DNA of 64,000 nucleotides from Ottelia alismoides (taxonomy: Eukaryota; Streptophyta; Magnoliopsida; Alismatales; Hydrocharitaceae). The notes beneath the pieces are model-generated. The model was not told the DNA's origin and made no database searches. It saw only the letters and a program-made list of their open reading frames with translations. Positions 21,336-34,750 of the stretch are shown here, one piece after another. The number at the start of each line of letters is the position of its first letter. Position 1 is the first letter of the stretch. Made by a program: the position numbers and the translations under genes. Location of the stretch: the NCBI GenBank assembly GCA_037367405.1, contig JAZKJV010006045.1, positions 1,178,001-1,242,000 on the forward strand, read 5' to 3'.

Positions 21336-22178
21336 AGAATTGTAAAAGATGCAAGTACATAACAAATGAAGACCTACAAAAACATCAAAAACATGTAAGA
21401 TCGGATGCGGTTCCTCTCAGATAATTAACTTAGTGACAAAAAATTGAAACTTTACTTACATATACAATATAGTTTATAAAAATAAGACTAAAAGCATATC
21501 AAGCATCACCCTAAAAGCAAGCAACATGTAGACAACCCTCGAATTCCATCGACATGCACATTTACACATACAGAGTCATGCAATCACACTCTAACACACT
21601 CTCACATACACATAAATTCATGTATATACAAATAAACATGCCCACATACATATATACATACATTATTATACATATACACCCGCTCATACACATTTTCACA
21701 TATTCACACACAATAATTTAACATCAAAAACTTGATATAGAGTATAATCAATTAACATCACTGTTTATCCACAAAACTTGATATGAATTGGGCATCCATG
21801 GAAAAATCATTGGAAAGCTAAGACTGAAGTATAGAGAGTAATGAAGCCTCACCTAGTATGCATGTGTAGGGTGTTTTAAGCTGATACTTTGTTGTTTTAT
21901 ACCTAAGGTGGTTGTACATTTTTGCCCCGCGTTTGTGGGGTCGCATCCAACCTACGGAACGTATTTAACCACTATTCTGATGAATGAATTTGAATCTTTT
22001 TCAAAAAAAAAATAGCATGCATGTAAGAGGCTGAATTGGTCTACATCGTAATATGCATAGGCCATAACATACACTATGTGGTTGGAGCGTGCTCGCTACT
22101 GAGATCCTTGTGAGTTCCACAAACCTCCTTGATTCCTCGCTGAAATTATATCATGAAAAAATAACAGTTACCACTTTC
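21336..22178. other. AT-rich intergenic region, with CA-rich repeat and a possible LINE 3' tail
   Basis: No gene is seen. 21545-21720 is CA/TA-rich simple sequence. 21880-22012 (ttgccccgcgtttgtggggtc, later aatgaatttgaatctttt, then a run of ten A) has the look of a LINE 3' end with a poly(A) tail, but no RT lies upstream. Confidence 0.35.
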
Positions 22179-22380
22179 CACTACAACAATAAGTATCTAT
22201 AACGACAAATTTTTTATTAATAACACAACGAATTATACGTCACTATATCAACTCGCGACGAATTCATTATTCGTCATAAAAACCGTCACTATATAAGCCG
22301 TTGTTAAATTTTCAACAACGATTACTAACCGTTGCAAAATTTTCAACAACGATTACTAACCGTTGCAAAATTTGAAATCA

Positions 22381-25300
22381 CAACGAATAAAAATGTCAAG
22401 AATTGTACATTTACTACAAATGAAAAGCATCACCATTTGAATATGTCGACATTTTATTCGTCACTATATAGATTTTATTATTCGACCCTTATCACAAATA
22501 ACAACGTTTTCTCCATCACAGTATCCAAAGCGGAAGATTTCCTACTTGATTTTGACAACATCTAATTTCACACTGGAGGTTTCCTGTTTGATTATAACTA
22601 CATGGTTTCAAAAGCATGATTAATCAACCTTTCAATTTTAAACTAATGCGATTTTCATAAAAGGGCAAATTAATCCCAACCTGCAACAATCTGTAAATTA
22701 CGAATGCTCTACCCTAATCAATCATTAAATCAAATACTCTTAGCCAAAAAGATAATATATAAACAAAACTTGGTATCTATTCAATCTGCATCATTCAACG
22801 TAGACCTCAATGATACATAAGAGAATAAGAACGAAAGCAGCTCTCATGTTTGCTATTCCTTTGCTTAAGTTTCACTTTGCTCATGTCAAAGATATCTTCT
22901 TATAACACATTGAATGGAGTCTTCTGCAAAAAAAACAAACATGGTCAGACAAAAATAATTTATACTAAGACAATCTAATCAATTACTATTGTCACAAATG
23001 ACTATGGTGACCAAACCTAAGGGGATATGCTTGGGAGACTTCACAAAATATATAGCCACACCACAAATATTTCTTTAAATCAATAAGATCTAATGCCAAA
23101 TACATGCACATTGAACCAAAAGCTAATATATATGCATGAATGCTAAATTCAGGAACACCTCAAAGAAAAAATCTAAGCATAAAGAAAAACATGTTACAAC
23201 ATTAGTTCAACTCAAAACCTCATTGTATCAAAATCCAGACCTGTGATCTAAATCAAAGAAATTAAGCATTTACCTCATCATCAATTTATCAAATCATCAA
23301 CAATGAAGTTACTAGGATATGTACCCATAACATACTTGAGTTTACTAATTAGTTGTACTGATGCCAGACACCTCAAGGCCGAACTCTGACACAAATGTCG
23401 AACTTGTTTCCTGCCGAAAAAGTAGATGATATCAAATTACATAAAGGAGCTACATGATTTTAATCCTTAGATCAACTCAAACAAGTCAAAATCTATTCAT
23501 TACAATTGTCAATGATATCAAATTAAAATTTACACTTCTAGATAATATCATAACATACAAGGTAAATGAACAATTTTAACCTTGATTGGGACAAATTATT
23601 AACATAGGGAATGACATACTGGGTCCATCTCCAAAAGTAGGTGGAATTCTTCTTTCCGAGGTTGTTGAACTTGGTAAATGAAAACATCATCTAACTAAAT
23701 TCATATTAAAAATAAATATTTAAAACAAGATCTAAGAACTTCAAAAATCGAGCACATCAAAATATCTCAATGTCTGATCTCATGTCCAAATGCCCATATA
23801 TCGATGTTTTCTCCGAATAATGGACAAAAAACTTATAATTGTATAAACCTAGGAATATAAAACAAAACAAATAAGACTCTTTATAATTTTTAAAGACAAT
23901 TACCTGGTTTAGATAAATAAACCAAGTCAATCATTCCATTTTCTGATTAGAGATGCACATGAACCATCGCTTCGGTCCTACAACAAAAAAACATTTAGAT
24001 AAATTAAATTTTACATTAAAAATAAAAAAATTAAGTATTGACATCTTATGGGTCTTACCTTCAATTGCGATGAATTTGTATTGAATTGGATTGTCATCTA
24101 TAACATGTAAAAAATAACTTAATAAATAATTGCACTATCAACATAATAAGAAATATGCAAGGTTGCAAAAGTCGGTAGTCGGTATTTGATCGATCGGGTC
24201 ACTGACTAATGATTAATCTCCAGTCGGATTATTAATCGGATTTAGTTGGGTTTTAATCATATTTGAATTTTTAAATATATAAATCATATATATATATATA
24301 TACTTATATATTTACATAGTTTTGTAGATTTTTATACCATCTTAATGAAATAAAAGAACTAATTGACTTTAAATAAAACACTAAGGGTATTAGAATAAGT
24401 TTGCTTTTTAAAAAAACAAAAAGTAAAAAATTTGGCATTTCCAAGAAAAAAATTGATCGACTAGTGAGCCCGGTCAGAAATAGTCCCCACTGACTATACT
24501 AGTCGGACCTATTAGTCGGGCAACTTTTACAACATTGGCAATATTTTTAGATAATCTGCTTTAATAGTAGATTTTTTGCAACATGCTGATAAGACTTCTA
24601 GAATGCTGATTTTGGAAGTGTTCCTATAAACATATAATGCATATTATAAAAATCCTACGTCTATTTAAAGTGTTCATAACTAGATGTTATAAATATAGAT
24701 TACTTTTTGCAGAAAGTAGAAAAGATTTATTAGTGGTTGGGCTTCCATATGGATTGAAAATTAGATTTCCCCCTCCTGGTTGTGGTGAAAATTCAATGGC
24801 TCCTAAAGATGGCATATCTCCAACCATTGTGCTACTGTTGGCATGAATACTAGAATTCCCATTGTTTCAATCAATATTGATGTAACATTGCTTCCACTCA
24901 TCCAGGAGAAATCGTGGATACTCTGTATCAAGAAGTATATATTAATAATCAAATTCATAAAAATTAAAATAAGCAAGAAGTATATAGCATTTGATGGAAA
25001 ACACAACTTATGCTAGAAGTGTGGAACGATCAAAATAACCAAGGATGTCACACGAGAATCCACAAATTTAAAGGAAAAATGAGCTGTACAAAATAACAAA
25101 ATAATTCATGATAGATATGTTTGAATATAATGAATGAAATAAAAGTTATATATAACAAAAAGAACATCAAGTCCAATGGCCTTTTGCAAATGAAGTTCCC
25201 AAACTTGTGGTTCGATATATGGCATGATATTACAAAGTTGAAAAAAAGGTGAAATTCATAGTCAAACAAACACCTTTTATCAAGAAAAAAACCGTTTTGC

Positions 25301-25885
25301 AATTACATTTGTCGTATGTGAGAGGAAAAGTTCTAGTTTTTTTAAAACCTTACCACTATGGCACACTCACTGACATTCTGAATCTATTTCAAGTTGAGGA
25401 GGCTTCCTCTTGATACAAAAAAGTCTCCCTTTTCTAAGGAACAAACCTATTTACATTAGAACTTGCAAGATAATAATATGAGGAGCACATTAAGACCTAA
25501 AAATATATACCACCAAAATACCACTATATATGGTAAAATGGAATAACTCTTTAAAACAATCATCAAAATTCCTAGCAAATAACACTATGCGACAACGAAT
25601 CTCTTTCAGATCGAGAAACCCCTTGTTCTCTGGAGGGTACATCATGTCCAATTGCTTGAGCAGATTGCAAAAAAAATCAATTTGTTTACAAAAATTTCCT
25701 TGATGCATTAAAGGTCATATTTGGGAAGGTCCCACCTTTATATAATCTAAGTCCTTAAAACTGCATTTCCGGCATATCTTATAACATGGATTTCAAACAG
25801 TTGATAAAAACCAATTTCAGTAGATTTTTGGGAAATACTTACATAATGAAATGCTCATTTTTGTTATCATGCTTTTACCTGGATA
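22381..25885. other. CACTA interior, left part; no gene seen
   Basis: AT-rich, intron-like sequence without a convincing open frame. At 24159-24540 the strings ggttgcaaaagtcggtagtcgg and, reversed from the right, tgttgtaaaagttgcccgac form imperfect inverted ends around a ~380-bp unit with repeated agtcgg strings. This could be a small MITE inside the CACTA, although no clear TSD is visible. Confidence 0.4.
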
Positions 25886-25889
25886 TCAA

Positions 25890-26945
25890 ACCTCTTTTTC
25901 TCACAGGGATAGGAGAGGTTACTGACCTCTTTCTCAGGCCCCTGATATATAAGGTAGAGAGAAGAAAGCCAACTTCAGAGCACCTGCACTCGAGAGATTC
26001 CAGGCTAAAGGCGGAAGCCAATGTGAAGATTTGGAAACTGGAAAATCAGGGAAAGAACTCACTATATATTTGGAAAAGGCTGTCAGCTATCTTTCGCGAA
26101 TCGTTTGCAGGAAGAAGGGGCTGAAGACAGAGGGGGCGAAGACGAGGCAGAGTGAAGTCGAGAGTGAAGCGGAGCGGGAAAGTGAAAGGGGACTAGGGCC
26201 GAGATTCCCGGAAAACGACCAACGACCCCAGATATAGATATATAGGATCGGGGACGAAAAAGACTCTATAATAAAAGAAAGGCTTTCCTGGGACCTGTAA
26301 GCCCAGGGGGTGGACCATGCATTCATTGATCAACAATCCTTTCCGGACAACAATGCAAGATGCTTTTTCTTTGACGTTTGCTTTTCCCGCGCCTCCGGCG
26401 CCGTGAACCTGAACTAATGATTATGGATCTGGTAGCAGATAGTCGACGAACTTCCCCAGAAAAAAAGAGTACCACGTCAGAGTCCACTGAAAAGAAGCAA
26501 TTTCCGGAAGTCCTACTCCTTGACTTGACTAAGAGTGAGTCAGAGGAGAAGAAGAGATTCCGGGTCTTCGAGGGAATTTGTTATAGATGGTTAGAAGCGC
26601 AGGATAGACCCTCCTATTATATATTAGGGCTTGACTGCAGCTGTCGCTACGCGCTCACTCTCGTTCGCAGCTGTCGCTACATTCTCGCTATCGCTCGCTC
26701 CAGCAGGAGAGATATGAGAGTCAGGAATCTTTAGGAGGAAAAAGAGTCACTCTTTCCGAGTTCCAAGTCGACGAAGCGAGGAGAACCAGAGGAAAGATCA
26801 ACATATGGGGAGGAGGGGGCGCAGTGAGGATAGAGTCACGTCACGTGACGGTCCTGTCTAGGGAGCCTCGGGAAAAGTCCAGTATGGTTCCCGCTCGGAG
26901 TCGGCTTAGGCAATCATGCTAGATTTCTCTGAGATTTCTTCGCCA
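25890..26945. other. Candidate mitochondrial DNA insertion (NUMT) inside the CACTA element
   Basis: Composition changes abruptly from very AT-rich to near-balanced and back. The texture is that of plant mitochondrial intergenic DNA: alternating short purine and pyrimidine blocks, ccccagatatagatat-like and ggaaaagtccagtatggttc-like strings, and a short direct repeat cgcagctgtcgctac / tgcagctgtcgctac near 26635-26680. The frames at 25786-26124 and 26378-26734 (118 codons) show no protein family that I know. The identification rests on sequence style only; a captured gene fragment is the main alternative. Confidence 0.4.
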
Positions 26946-28837
26946 TAATATATTATACGTCAATTCTAGCTTAGAATAAGATATTATACGGTATTCTCTG
27001 GGTTTAGAAAAAAGTTCTTCAAGCATTTGTTAATTTTCTTCTTGATCTTTTTATTTCTGCATTACATGTCATAATATTAAATATTTTAGAACAGTTGACA
27101 TCATGTCTTTGCAATAAAATATAAGGAACAAAGAGGTATCTTAAGGAATACAATAGCTACAAACAAGTCAGTCTATCAATCCAATAAAAATCCTGCAAAC
27201 TACAACCATCCAAAATGACAATACTGCAACAAGGGTATCCATGATTCTCTCCCCAAACTAACTCAGAAAATTGAATTATGAAATTAAATCACTTCTATAT
27301 TCAATTCAATTATCAACATGTGGATAGAACTAGGCTTCCGTACCTTCTTATGTTATTTTTATATCCACCTACTTGATCATCAAAATATGGTGCATCATGA
27401 TGAGAAATTATAGCATCTTAGCAAGTGTGCAAGCATTTTAAAGTAGTGTTTTTCTTCCATTTCCAATAGACCCAACAATTCATGGGTACAGAAAATACCT
27501 ATCAATCATTATACTAATTTGCTTGTTTCTGTCAAAACAAAGGTGTTTCTTTCAACTTGCCTACTGTCTTCATAATACTCAATTTCAAGGGGTGGATGAT
27601 GAATTGACATCAGTATGTTGTATTTCAAATGCAGTAATTGAATATGAAGGCAACAAAACCATATTAATGGAAAGACACTCCATTTACTCACTTTCAACAA
27701 TGGAACCATCTTAATGGAAAAATTTTAGATAATTGCTAAACCCGAATCAAAACTCATAACAAGAACACTTTGTCCCTTAACCATCTTGATCGACAGTCAA
27801 TCACTAATCTAAAATGGTTTGCATGAACAAGACATCCAACTTTTAATTAAAATCTTCCAAAAAAAATAGCCATCCATATGCCAATGCTTTCAGTCCTCAC
27901 ACATCATGTTCCTTATATTGAACCATGGAGAAAATTTTCCCCGTTCAATAAAATTTTAGAATAATTTTCCTGAACTTTCACTAGTCAGAATTAAGGTATT
28001 CAGGCAACCTAGCATTGACATCCGGGTAAATTGCAATAAATAAAATCAATAGCACGATTATAACATACCTGAGCATCACTATGGAATGCATGATCATCAC
28101 GATGGAATGCATGAACGAGATCTAAAAAAATCACACTCAGACCAAGCTTTGACTGGAATCTAATGAAGGAAAAGAGGATTACCTATACTCTTCGTCACGT
28201 CCATGGCGAAATGCCCTCATTCTATACCAATTTATCGCCTATCTTACGATCGGCCCGCTGCCCTCGGCCCATTAATCATTGTCCTCGTCCACACCCTTGC
28301 CCCCGCCATCAAGCCAATGCCCTCGCTCATTGCCGTGACGATCCACCCATAGCCATCGCGATCAGCCACCGCCGTCGGCCTCGATCCTCTCATTGCCCTA
28401 GACGCTCGCCCTCTGTCCTCTCCTCTCACCGCTGCCACATATTTGTAGAAAACCTAGGGTTATGAACTTATGAGAGAAGAGATGAGTCTCCTGATGTATG
28501 TGGTTTTAAATAGAATTTAAACATGGGGTTCCTTTAGAAAAGAGGCGGTCTTTGAATATAAGATTAATGTAGGGGTTGGACCACTATTTTTTATGACAGC
28601 CAAAATTTGCTCGTTGCGAAGTTTTTATCGCTGTAACTTTTTCACCCTCTTTTCCTTGCTTTGGAATGTATTAATACATAAATAATACTATACATGTGGA
28701 TAGCATTTGTATTATAAATAATACTATACACGTGGATAGCATTTGGCAAGAACAATTTTAAAATAATGTGTTTCCTATAGGGAATCTCTTTCCTCGTATT
28801 CCACCCATTACTGTAAAAGTATTACTTTATTTTTAGT
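26946..28837. other. CACTA interior, right part; no gene seen
   Basis: AT-rich sequence followed by a small GC-rich island at 28240-28440 (ctcggcccattaatcattgtc, accgccgtcggcc). The island has open frames on both strands of up to 100 codons, without recognisable domains. It may be the first exon or 5' region of a captured gene, read toward the left. A short direct duplication (ataatactatacatgtggatagcattt) occurs at 28682 and 28718. Confidence 0.35.
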
Positions 28838-29073
28838 TAAAATCCTACCAACGAATTATTTGTTGCTATAGTAAGAATGACGACAATTGTAAAATATCGT
28901 CGCTACTACAAATGTAATTAGTGACGGATAAATATAAATGTCACTATTTCTAGCTTAGTTAGTGACGAATAGATATAAGTGTCACTATATTGGTAAGCTT
29001 ATAAACATTATGACGGATATAGATAAGCGTCGTTATTTAATCGTCACCATAGCTTCAATTTGTTGTAGTGTTC

Positions 29074-29549
29074 GTACATGTTCATATATACACAGAAGTT
29101 CACAACACTAAACTATGCAAAATATTATTAGAATAGAAATAACTAGCCACAGATTTCCCTTACCAAACAAAAATTCTGGAACCTTAATAACTTAAATTAA
29201 CAAGCGAAGACCATATAACTTTGCAGTATGATTTCTGTGTACAATATACCCGTATGATTTCTACTTATTTTTCTTAAGGATCTAGCTTTCTTTTTCTCAG
29301 TTCACTATTTTTCAAGTTGAAATATTCATTGTTATTAAGCAGTAACTCGGTGAAAGCTACTTCTTTGAGATTTTAACTTTTTCATGAAGCCATTCTTACA
29401 AGAAAACATGTCTTAAAACCTCATCAAGTTATGCCAAAATCAAAACCAACCTACCGAGACTAAGCCTTTTCCCATGCTACACAGGACAGTAAAGAAATAT
29501 TACTGGTATAAAACAGTATAATCACCATCGTGAACTGTCGCATAGGAAC
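29074..29549. other. Intergenic sequence between the CACTA element and the LINE
   Basis: AT-rich; no gene, no clear LINE tail and no repeat is recognised. Confidence 0.45.
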
Positions 29550-30910
29550 TCATATGAACAGCCACTGACCTCCGCCACGGAACACCCTCTTCTCACAGCC
29601 AAAGTAAAAAGTCTTGGGAACCTGTTGCAAAGTGCTCCCACCCCGTCCAGTTGTCCTGTCAAAACTGAAGACCTCTCCGGCTAACAACTTTGGCGTCAAT
29701 CTCGACCTCAGTTGTGGTAAAATATCACGAACCCCACTCCAAAGAAAGGACTCAAACACACTTTATCTACTTCAAGGGAGTTGTTGACTCCGTAGATGCT
29801 ATGCAAGAGCTGGATAACCAATCTATCTGTATTACCCCAAATCTGCACCAACCATTTAGCCAGAAGTGCATTTCATACAACTCACATCCGAATTCCATGA
29901 CCCCCTTCGTTTCTATGCCTCGTGAGCTCTTCCCAGCCTACGAGATGGATACCTGGTCTTTGTTGCTTCACATCTGACTATAAAAATCTTCTCATCATAA
30001 CCTCTATCATCCTCTTTACGCCAACCGACATCGATCGAGTTGAAAAGAAGACTAAAGGGATTGCCAACAGCACATTCTTTAGTAGAATCGGCTTTCCGCC
30101 TTTAGATAAGGTGACTGCTTTCCAACCTGCAAGTCTCTGCTCAAATCTCCTAAGGACCACATCAATCGCTTTCTTGAACCTACCTACCACCAAAGGAAGC
30201 CCAAGGGGCATCCCAAAAGCGTAGCCCTCGAACCGCTCTCCTCCTCATCCATCCCAAACTGGATCACCACAGATTTTTCTCTATTGATCTTGAGACCGAT
30301 ATGTTGCTGAAGATCTCCACTAGTTGTCTCGTCCTTCTGTGCATATCTTCCATGCCGTCGAGGAAAATGACTGTGTCGTCTGCATATTGTAACAGAGGAA
30401 TAGAGATGGTTCCCTTTTGGAATCCCTCAACCCACCCTTCGTTGACTGCTCTCCTGCACATTGCAGCCAAAGCGTCTGCCACCAAAATTAAAAGCGTTGG
30501 TGTTAACGGGAATCCTTGTCGAACTCCCCTTTGTGGTTGGAAAAATCCTCCTTCTGATCTTCCATTCACTAGAACTGTAAAGGATGAGGTCATGACACAC
30601 CTCTTAATCCAAGCTATCCAAAGGTCAGTGAAGCCGTGCCTTCGAAGCGACTCCCACAATAAGTTCCATTCCACGCAGTCGTAAGACTTCTCGAAGTCAA
30701 TCTTCCATACCAATCCCTTCATGTTATCTCTGTACCACTGTAGGCGAATCTTATATGCCATAATCAGCCCGTCTGTCATCTTTCTGCCCGGGATAAAAGC
30801 AGTCTGATTTTGTAAGACTACATCATCCAACACATGTCTGAGTCTATTTGCTAGAACCTTAGCCATAATCAAGTAAATTGCATTAGATAACATAATTGGT
30901 CTATAGTCCT
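29550..30910 (-). pseudogene. L1-type LINE, 3' portion (reverse transcriptase), cut off by Athila-1
   Basis: Read on the minus strand from 30910. The RT continues with LSNAIYLIMAKVLANRLRHV, TAFIPGRKMTDGLI, KIDFEKSYDCVEWNLLWESL, QPQRGVRQGFPLTP and LQYADDTVIFLDGM, so the catalytic YADD is intact. A frameshift follows near 30260. Then come the thumb (30211-29978, containing FEQRLAGWKAVTLSKGGKPILL) and a C-terminal piece (29759-29550, containing FDRTTGRGGSTLQQVPK and GCEKRVFRGGG). It ends abruptly at 30910, the insertion point of Athila-1, and resumes at 49208. It resembles the LINE at 5040 but is better preserved. Confidence 0.85.
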
Positions 30911-33900
30911 TGATAAACCCAAATATCGAGTGGTCTTGTATTCCTCACAAGGCGGGAACACAGTCGAAGTGTTGACCAATCAAGATCTGAATTTAATCAA
31001 CAATTAACCCACACTATAGATCAAGCAATAAGAAATAAATGTGGAGTTAAAATTTATTTTTAACTCTGCACAAAAGATGTATAGCAAGCAAGTATGCAGA
31101 GAGTTCGAACACAGGAAGCAAACAGGGTAGATCAAACTAATGTGTGTAAGTGAGTGTGAAGTGTTGCCTACATTAATGCAAAGCAAATATTTTTGTGGGT
31201 TTTTAATAATTTTTTTTAAATTTTTTAATTAATTTTTAATTTTGTATTTTTATTGTTAATTTTCAGATTTTTATATTTTATATTTTTTTATTTTCTTTTT
31301 CAATATTGGAATATGTATACAATGTAATAAAGGGGTGATACAATATTTATAAAAATATGAAAAAATGCTCAAAAATTCAGGAATAAAATCTTTTTGGTCT
31401 TTTTATATTTTTAAGATGTTTTTGTGATTTTTGGGGATTTTTTAGATGTTTTTGATATTTTTAAATATTGAAAATACAAGAAAACAGTGAATATACTTGC
31501 TGGCCGAAATTAAAATGAGAATGCAAAATACTAAACAATACCTAAAATTCCTCAAATTAACTTTAAAATATGGACAATGAAACAAGGAAGATACATCAAC
31601 CGAGTTTGTATTTTTGTGATTTTTCTATGATTTTCTATATTTTTTTGAAGTTTTTAAGTGTTTTCTAATTTTTAAGCATTTTCTTTTGCAATTTTTAGTG
31701 GTTTTTGGACTGACACTAGTAGATGAGAAGACACACAAAATATATTTTTTTTGGAATTTTTCAAAATGTTTTTATACTTTTTATGATTTTCTAATGCAAA
31801 CAGTATGAAAAAGGCATGTTTTTGTTTTTTAATAAATATGAATGCAAAAGGCTGCAATGCAAAAATATGGCGTTAAACTACAATGCAACAAGAGTATATG
31901 ATATTTTTTGGTAATTTTTAGAGTTAAAGTGAAGCATAAAATAAATGCAAACATCCAAGCAAAAATACAATACTAGCAAGGGCATAAATGTAATTACACG
32001 GAAGTTCAGGGGTCTACTTGCAATTTTTCCAAAAATATATAACGTTAAATACGAGTTTCTGGACTAAAAACAAATACCCAAATTCGGAGGGGGTTCTTTG
32101 CAAAATGTCCAACTCACGCGCACTGGGCACGTGACCTGGCAGGGGTATTCTTGCAATATCACGCAATTCCAGGGGCTCAGATGCAATTTCTCCAAAATAT
32201 TACAACTTAATTAAAAAATTCATGGACTAGGATGAAATAAACAAAGCCCAAAGGGGTCCTTGCAATATACCCAACCCCCTCACGCGCACGGGCACGTGAG
32301 GTGACGTGGATAGGACCTAAGTGCATATATGAAGACTACGGGGATCTGGATGCAAATATTACAGAAATATTTAAACTACGATTTAAAGTTTATGGACTGA
32401 AATGAAATACAAACTTTGGCGAGGTTGAAAGTGCAAAATACCCACGCCTATATTCCTCGTACGCGATCGAACGGTAGAGACCCGTTCACTAATCCACGTG
32501 ACGCGCGCACAACGTGCGATGACGGTTCGGTGATGATCGGCGGAGATCTGATCTGGCGAAGGAAGCAACGGGCGTCGCGTGCCTCGATCGGACGGTGGCT
32601 GATCAATCTGGAGAGGACCTCTGATCGGACGGTAGAGAGGCAACGAGGAAGAACGGGGAAGAACGCCGACAAGGCGAACTTCCCCGACCTCGATCTCGAG
32701 CCTCCGGCGATGGCATGGGCGCAAAATCGGTCAGAAGACTCCTGGGAGGTCAAAGAAGATGCTGGAGGGCTCAGGTTCGTCGGAGGGGCGTCGAGGTGCT
32801 GGCGCGAAGGCGGCGGAGCTCGAAGCTCCAGGTGGGTCCGGTGAAACTCACAAAATGCCCCCCAGGGGCTTTGACTGTCCCTTGACCTGCAAAATGGGGT
32901 TAAAGGGTCCAGGGCAAATTGCCTGGACCCTGCGGAGGTGAAGTTGAGGTCGGAGGTGGTCGGGCGAAAGCGAGGAAGGTCCGGCCGGAGAAGCGCTCCG
33001 GCGGTGAGCTACGGGAGGCGAATCGATAGAGGGGACTAGGTAATTTTTTTGGGGTTTTTGATCTTAAAGCTAAGGGAAACAAAATGAAACGAAGAGGAGA
33101 GGGAAAGGAGCAAACCTCGAAGGTGGAGAACCTGAGGTGGTGGAACCTCGACGCTGGTGGTCGGCGGAGGTGGTGGAGCCGCTACAGAGCCTCCTCGACT
33201 CACCTGAGGGTGTGGGTGCGGAGCTGTCACCTCCAGCAACACGAAGAGCGCAACAGGGAGGAGAATTACTGGCTAAGAAGGGTTCAAAATTGGGCTTGAA
33301 GGTGGCGGGGCGTTTAAGTAGAAGATGAAGGCGTCTCCTTCAAGCCAGATTCACACGCGAATGATGGAGAGATGGCTGGATCTGATTACATGGCGTGGGA
33401 GAGTGGTGATCGGGGATGAAGTCCCAAGAAGGAATCGAGGAGTGAGGACGAACGGATTGAGCTCGAAAAATGGGAGAAATCGGGGAAATATCTGAGTGTC
33501 AGAAATGGCAGGCCTCGGTCAGGGAGTTGACCGAGGTCAACTCTAGACCGCACATGGTTGGTCTACGTGGACCAACCAGAGAAATCCAGGCAGAAATTAT
33601 TTAAAAAATCAAAATAAAATAGTAAATGAATTTATTAATTTTAGGTTATAAAATAAAAAATGTTTGTTATTTTATAAAGAATTTTATAGTGATTTTTATT
33701 TATTTTTATGAGGTATATAATTACAAGTTACCTTTTATGCCCTATATAGGTATAATATCTATATATTTTATTTTTTTATTTTATTTTGTGTATTTTAATT
33801 TTATTATTTTGATTTATTATTATAAAACACTTTTGTACACTGAAATATATTTTTATTTTATTTTTCTGATGTATTTTATACACTTAACAAAAAAAAAGGT

Positions 33901-34714
33901 GTAAAATGTATAGGTATGTCTATAAGTCTTATACCTATGTATTATAGACAAGTATTTTTATTTTGCATCTTATTTAGGTTTTTATTCTGATTTCAATATA
34001 CACTTATATTATAAGTAATATTTACATAATTATAAAAATATAAAATTATAAAAAAAAAGAATAAAGAATAAATTGAATATTTTAATCTGTACAAGTATAC
34101 TACAAGGGTCCAAAACTCAACTTTCAAACCGTAACTCCGAAAAATATGAAACCACCTCCATTAAATAGATTATTTTATGCTATATACAATTAAAGGTGAG
34201 TTTGGTACATTTTGAGTTTTTATTTGTAAGATACAGGTCTGGGAAGTTGGAGTTCTGGAGTTTTATTCAGATCATAACTTTTTATCTGTACATTATTTTT
34301 TTGTGAAATCAATTTGGTGTTTTTCTTTATTTAATTATCTACAACTTTCATGTACAAAGTTTCTGTATTTGATGTATAAAAAGTGGAAACAAAAATAGGT
34401 CACAGAATGAATAAAGAGTGAATTAGCAAGTATAGGTATTTGGCCCTTATCTCCCCCTACTTTATTCCTTGTCGACCTATTCATCAAGATGCCTAGGTCT
34501 CGGGGTTTCGGGTCATAAAATATCTGCAATATTTTATTCTTATTCTTTTCTTTTATTTCTTCTATAATTTTGGCTTTAATTACAGTATTTTATACACTAT
34601 TTACACACATATACATGAATGCTAAAATGCATGAATTAATTTTATTTACAAGCATTTGCTAGGGTTTTTGAGGCCAAAATGATAGAATAAAGATGACGAA
34701 ATGTCGATTCATCA
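30911..34714 (-). repeat. Athila-1 3' LTR
   Basis: It is 3,804 bases long and begins TGATAAACCC and ends GATTCATCA on the plus strand. Comparison by eye of 32881-33060 with the other LTR gives nine substitutions in 180 bases, plus indels elsewhere (for instance ten extra bases near 32655), so the insertion is old. The middle is GC-rich (32400-33560), the flanks very AT-rich. Confidence 0.92.
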
Positions 34715-34750
34715 TCCCCCTATACTTTACCTTTGCTAGTCCCTAGCAAA
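34715..34750 (-). other. Athila-1 polypurine tract with preceding stem-loop
   Basis: On the element's strand AAAGTATAGGGGGA (34728-34715) directly abuts the TGATGAAT start of the 3' LTR, as a plus-strand primer site must. A perfect 8-bp stem-loop TTTGCTAG/CTAGCAAA (34750-34743 with 34739-34732) lies just upstream. Confidence 0.8.

Larger units (their letters stand above)
22179..29070. mobile_element. CACTA (EnSpm) element without visible transposase
   Basis: The left end is CACTACAACAAT and the right end, reversed, CACTACAACAAA. A TTC direct repeat flanks both (22176-22178 and 29071-29073), the 3-bp duplication of CACTA elements. The subterminal regions have clustered short repeats in both orientations, as in the family: cgtcactata and aacaacgattactaaccgttgc (twice) at 22220-22380, and gtgacggata, gtgacgaata and gtcactat at 28915-29035. 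In the 6.9 kb between I find no TNPA- or TNPD-like protein, only frames shorter than 120 codons in AT-rich sequence. It is therefore a non-autonomous copy. Confidence 0.85.

Noticed and set aside
21091..21360. Mirror-image open frames on both strands around 21000-21350
   Set aside because: They are the two arms of the foldback element read from either side, not genes.
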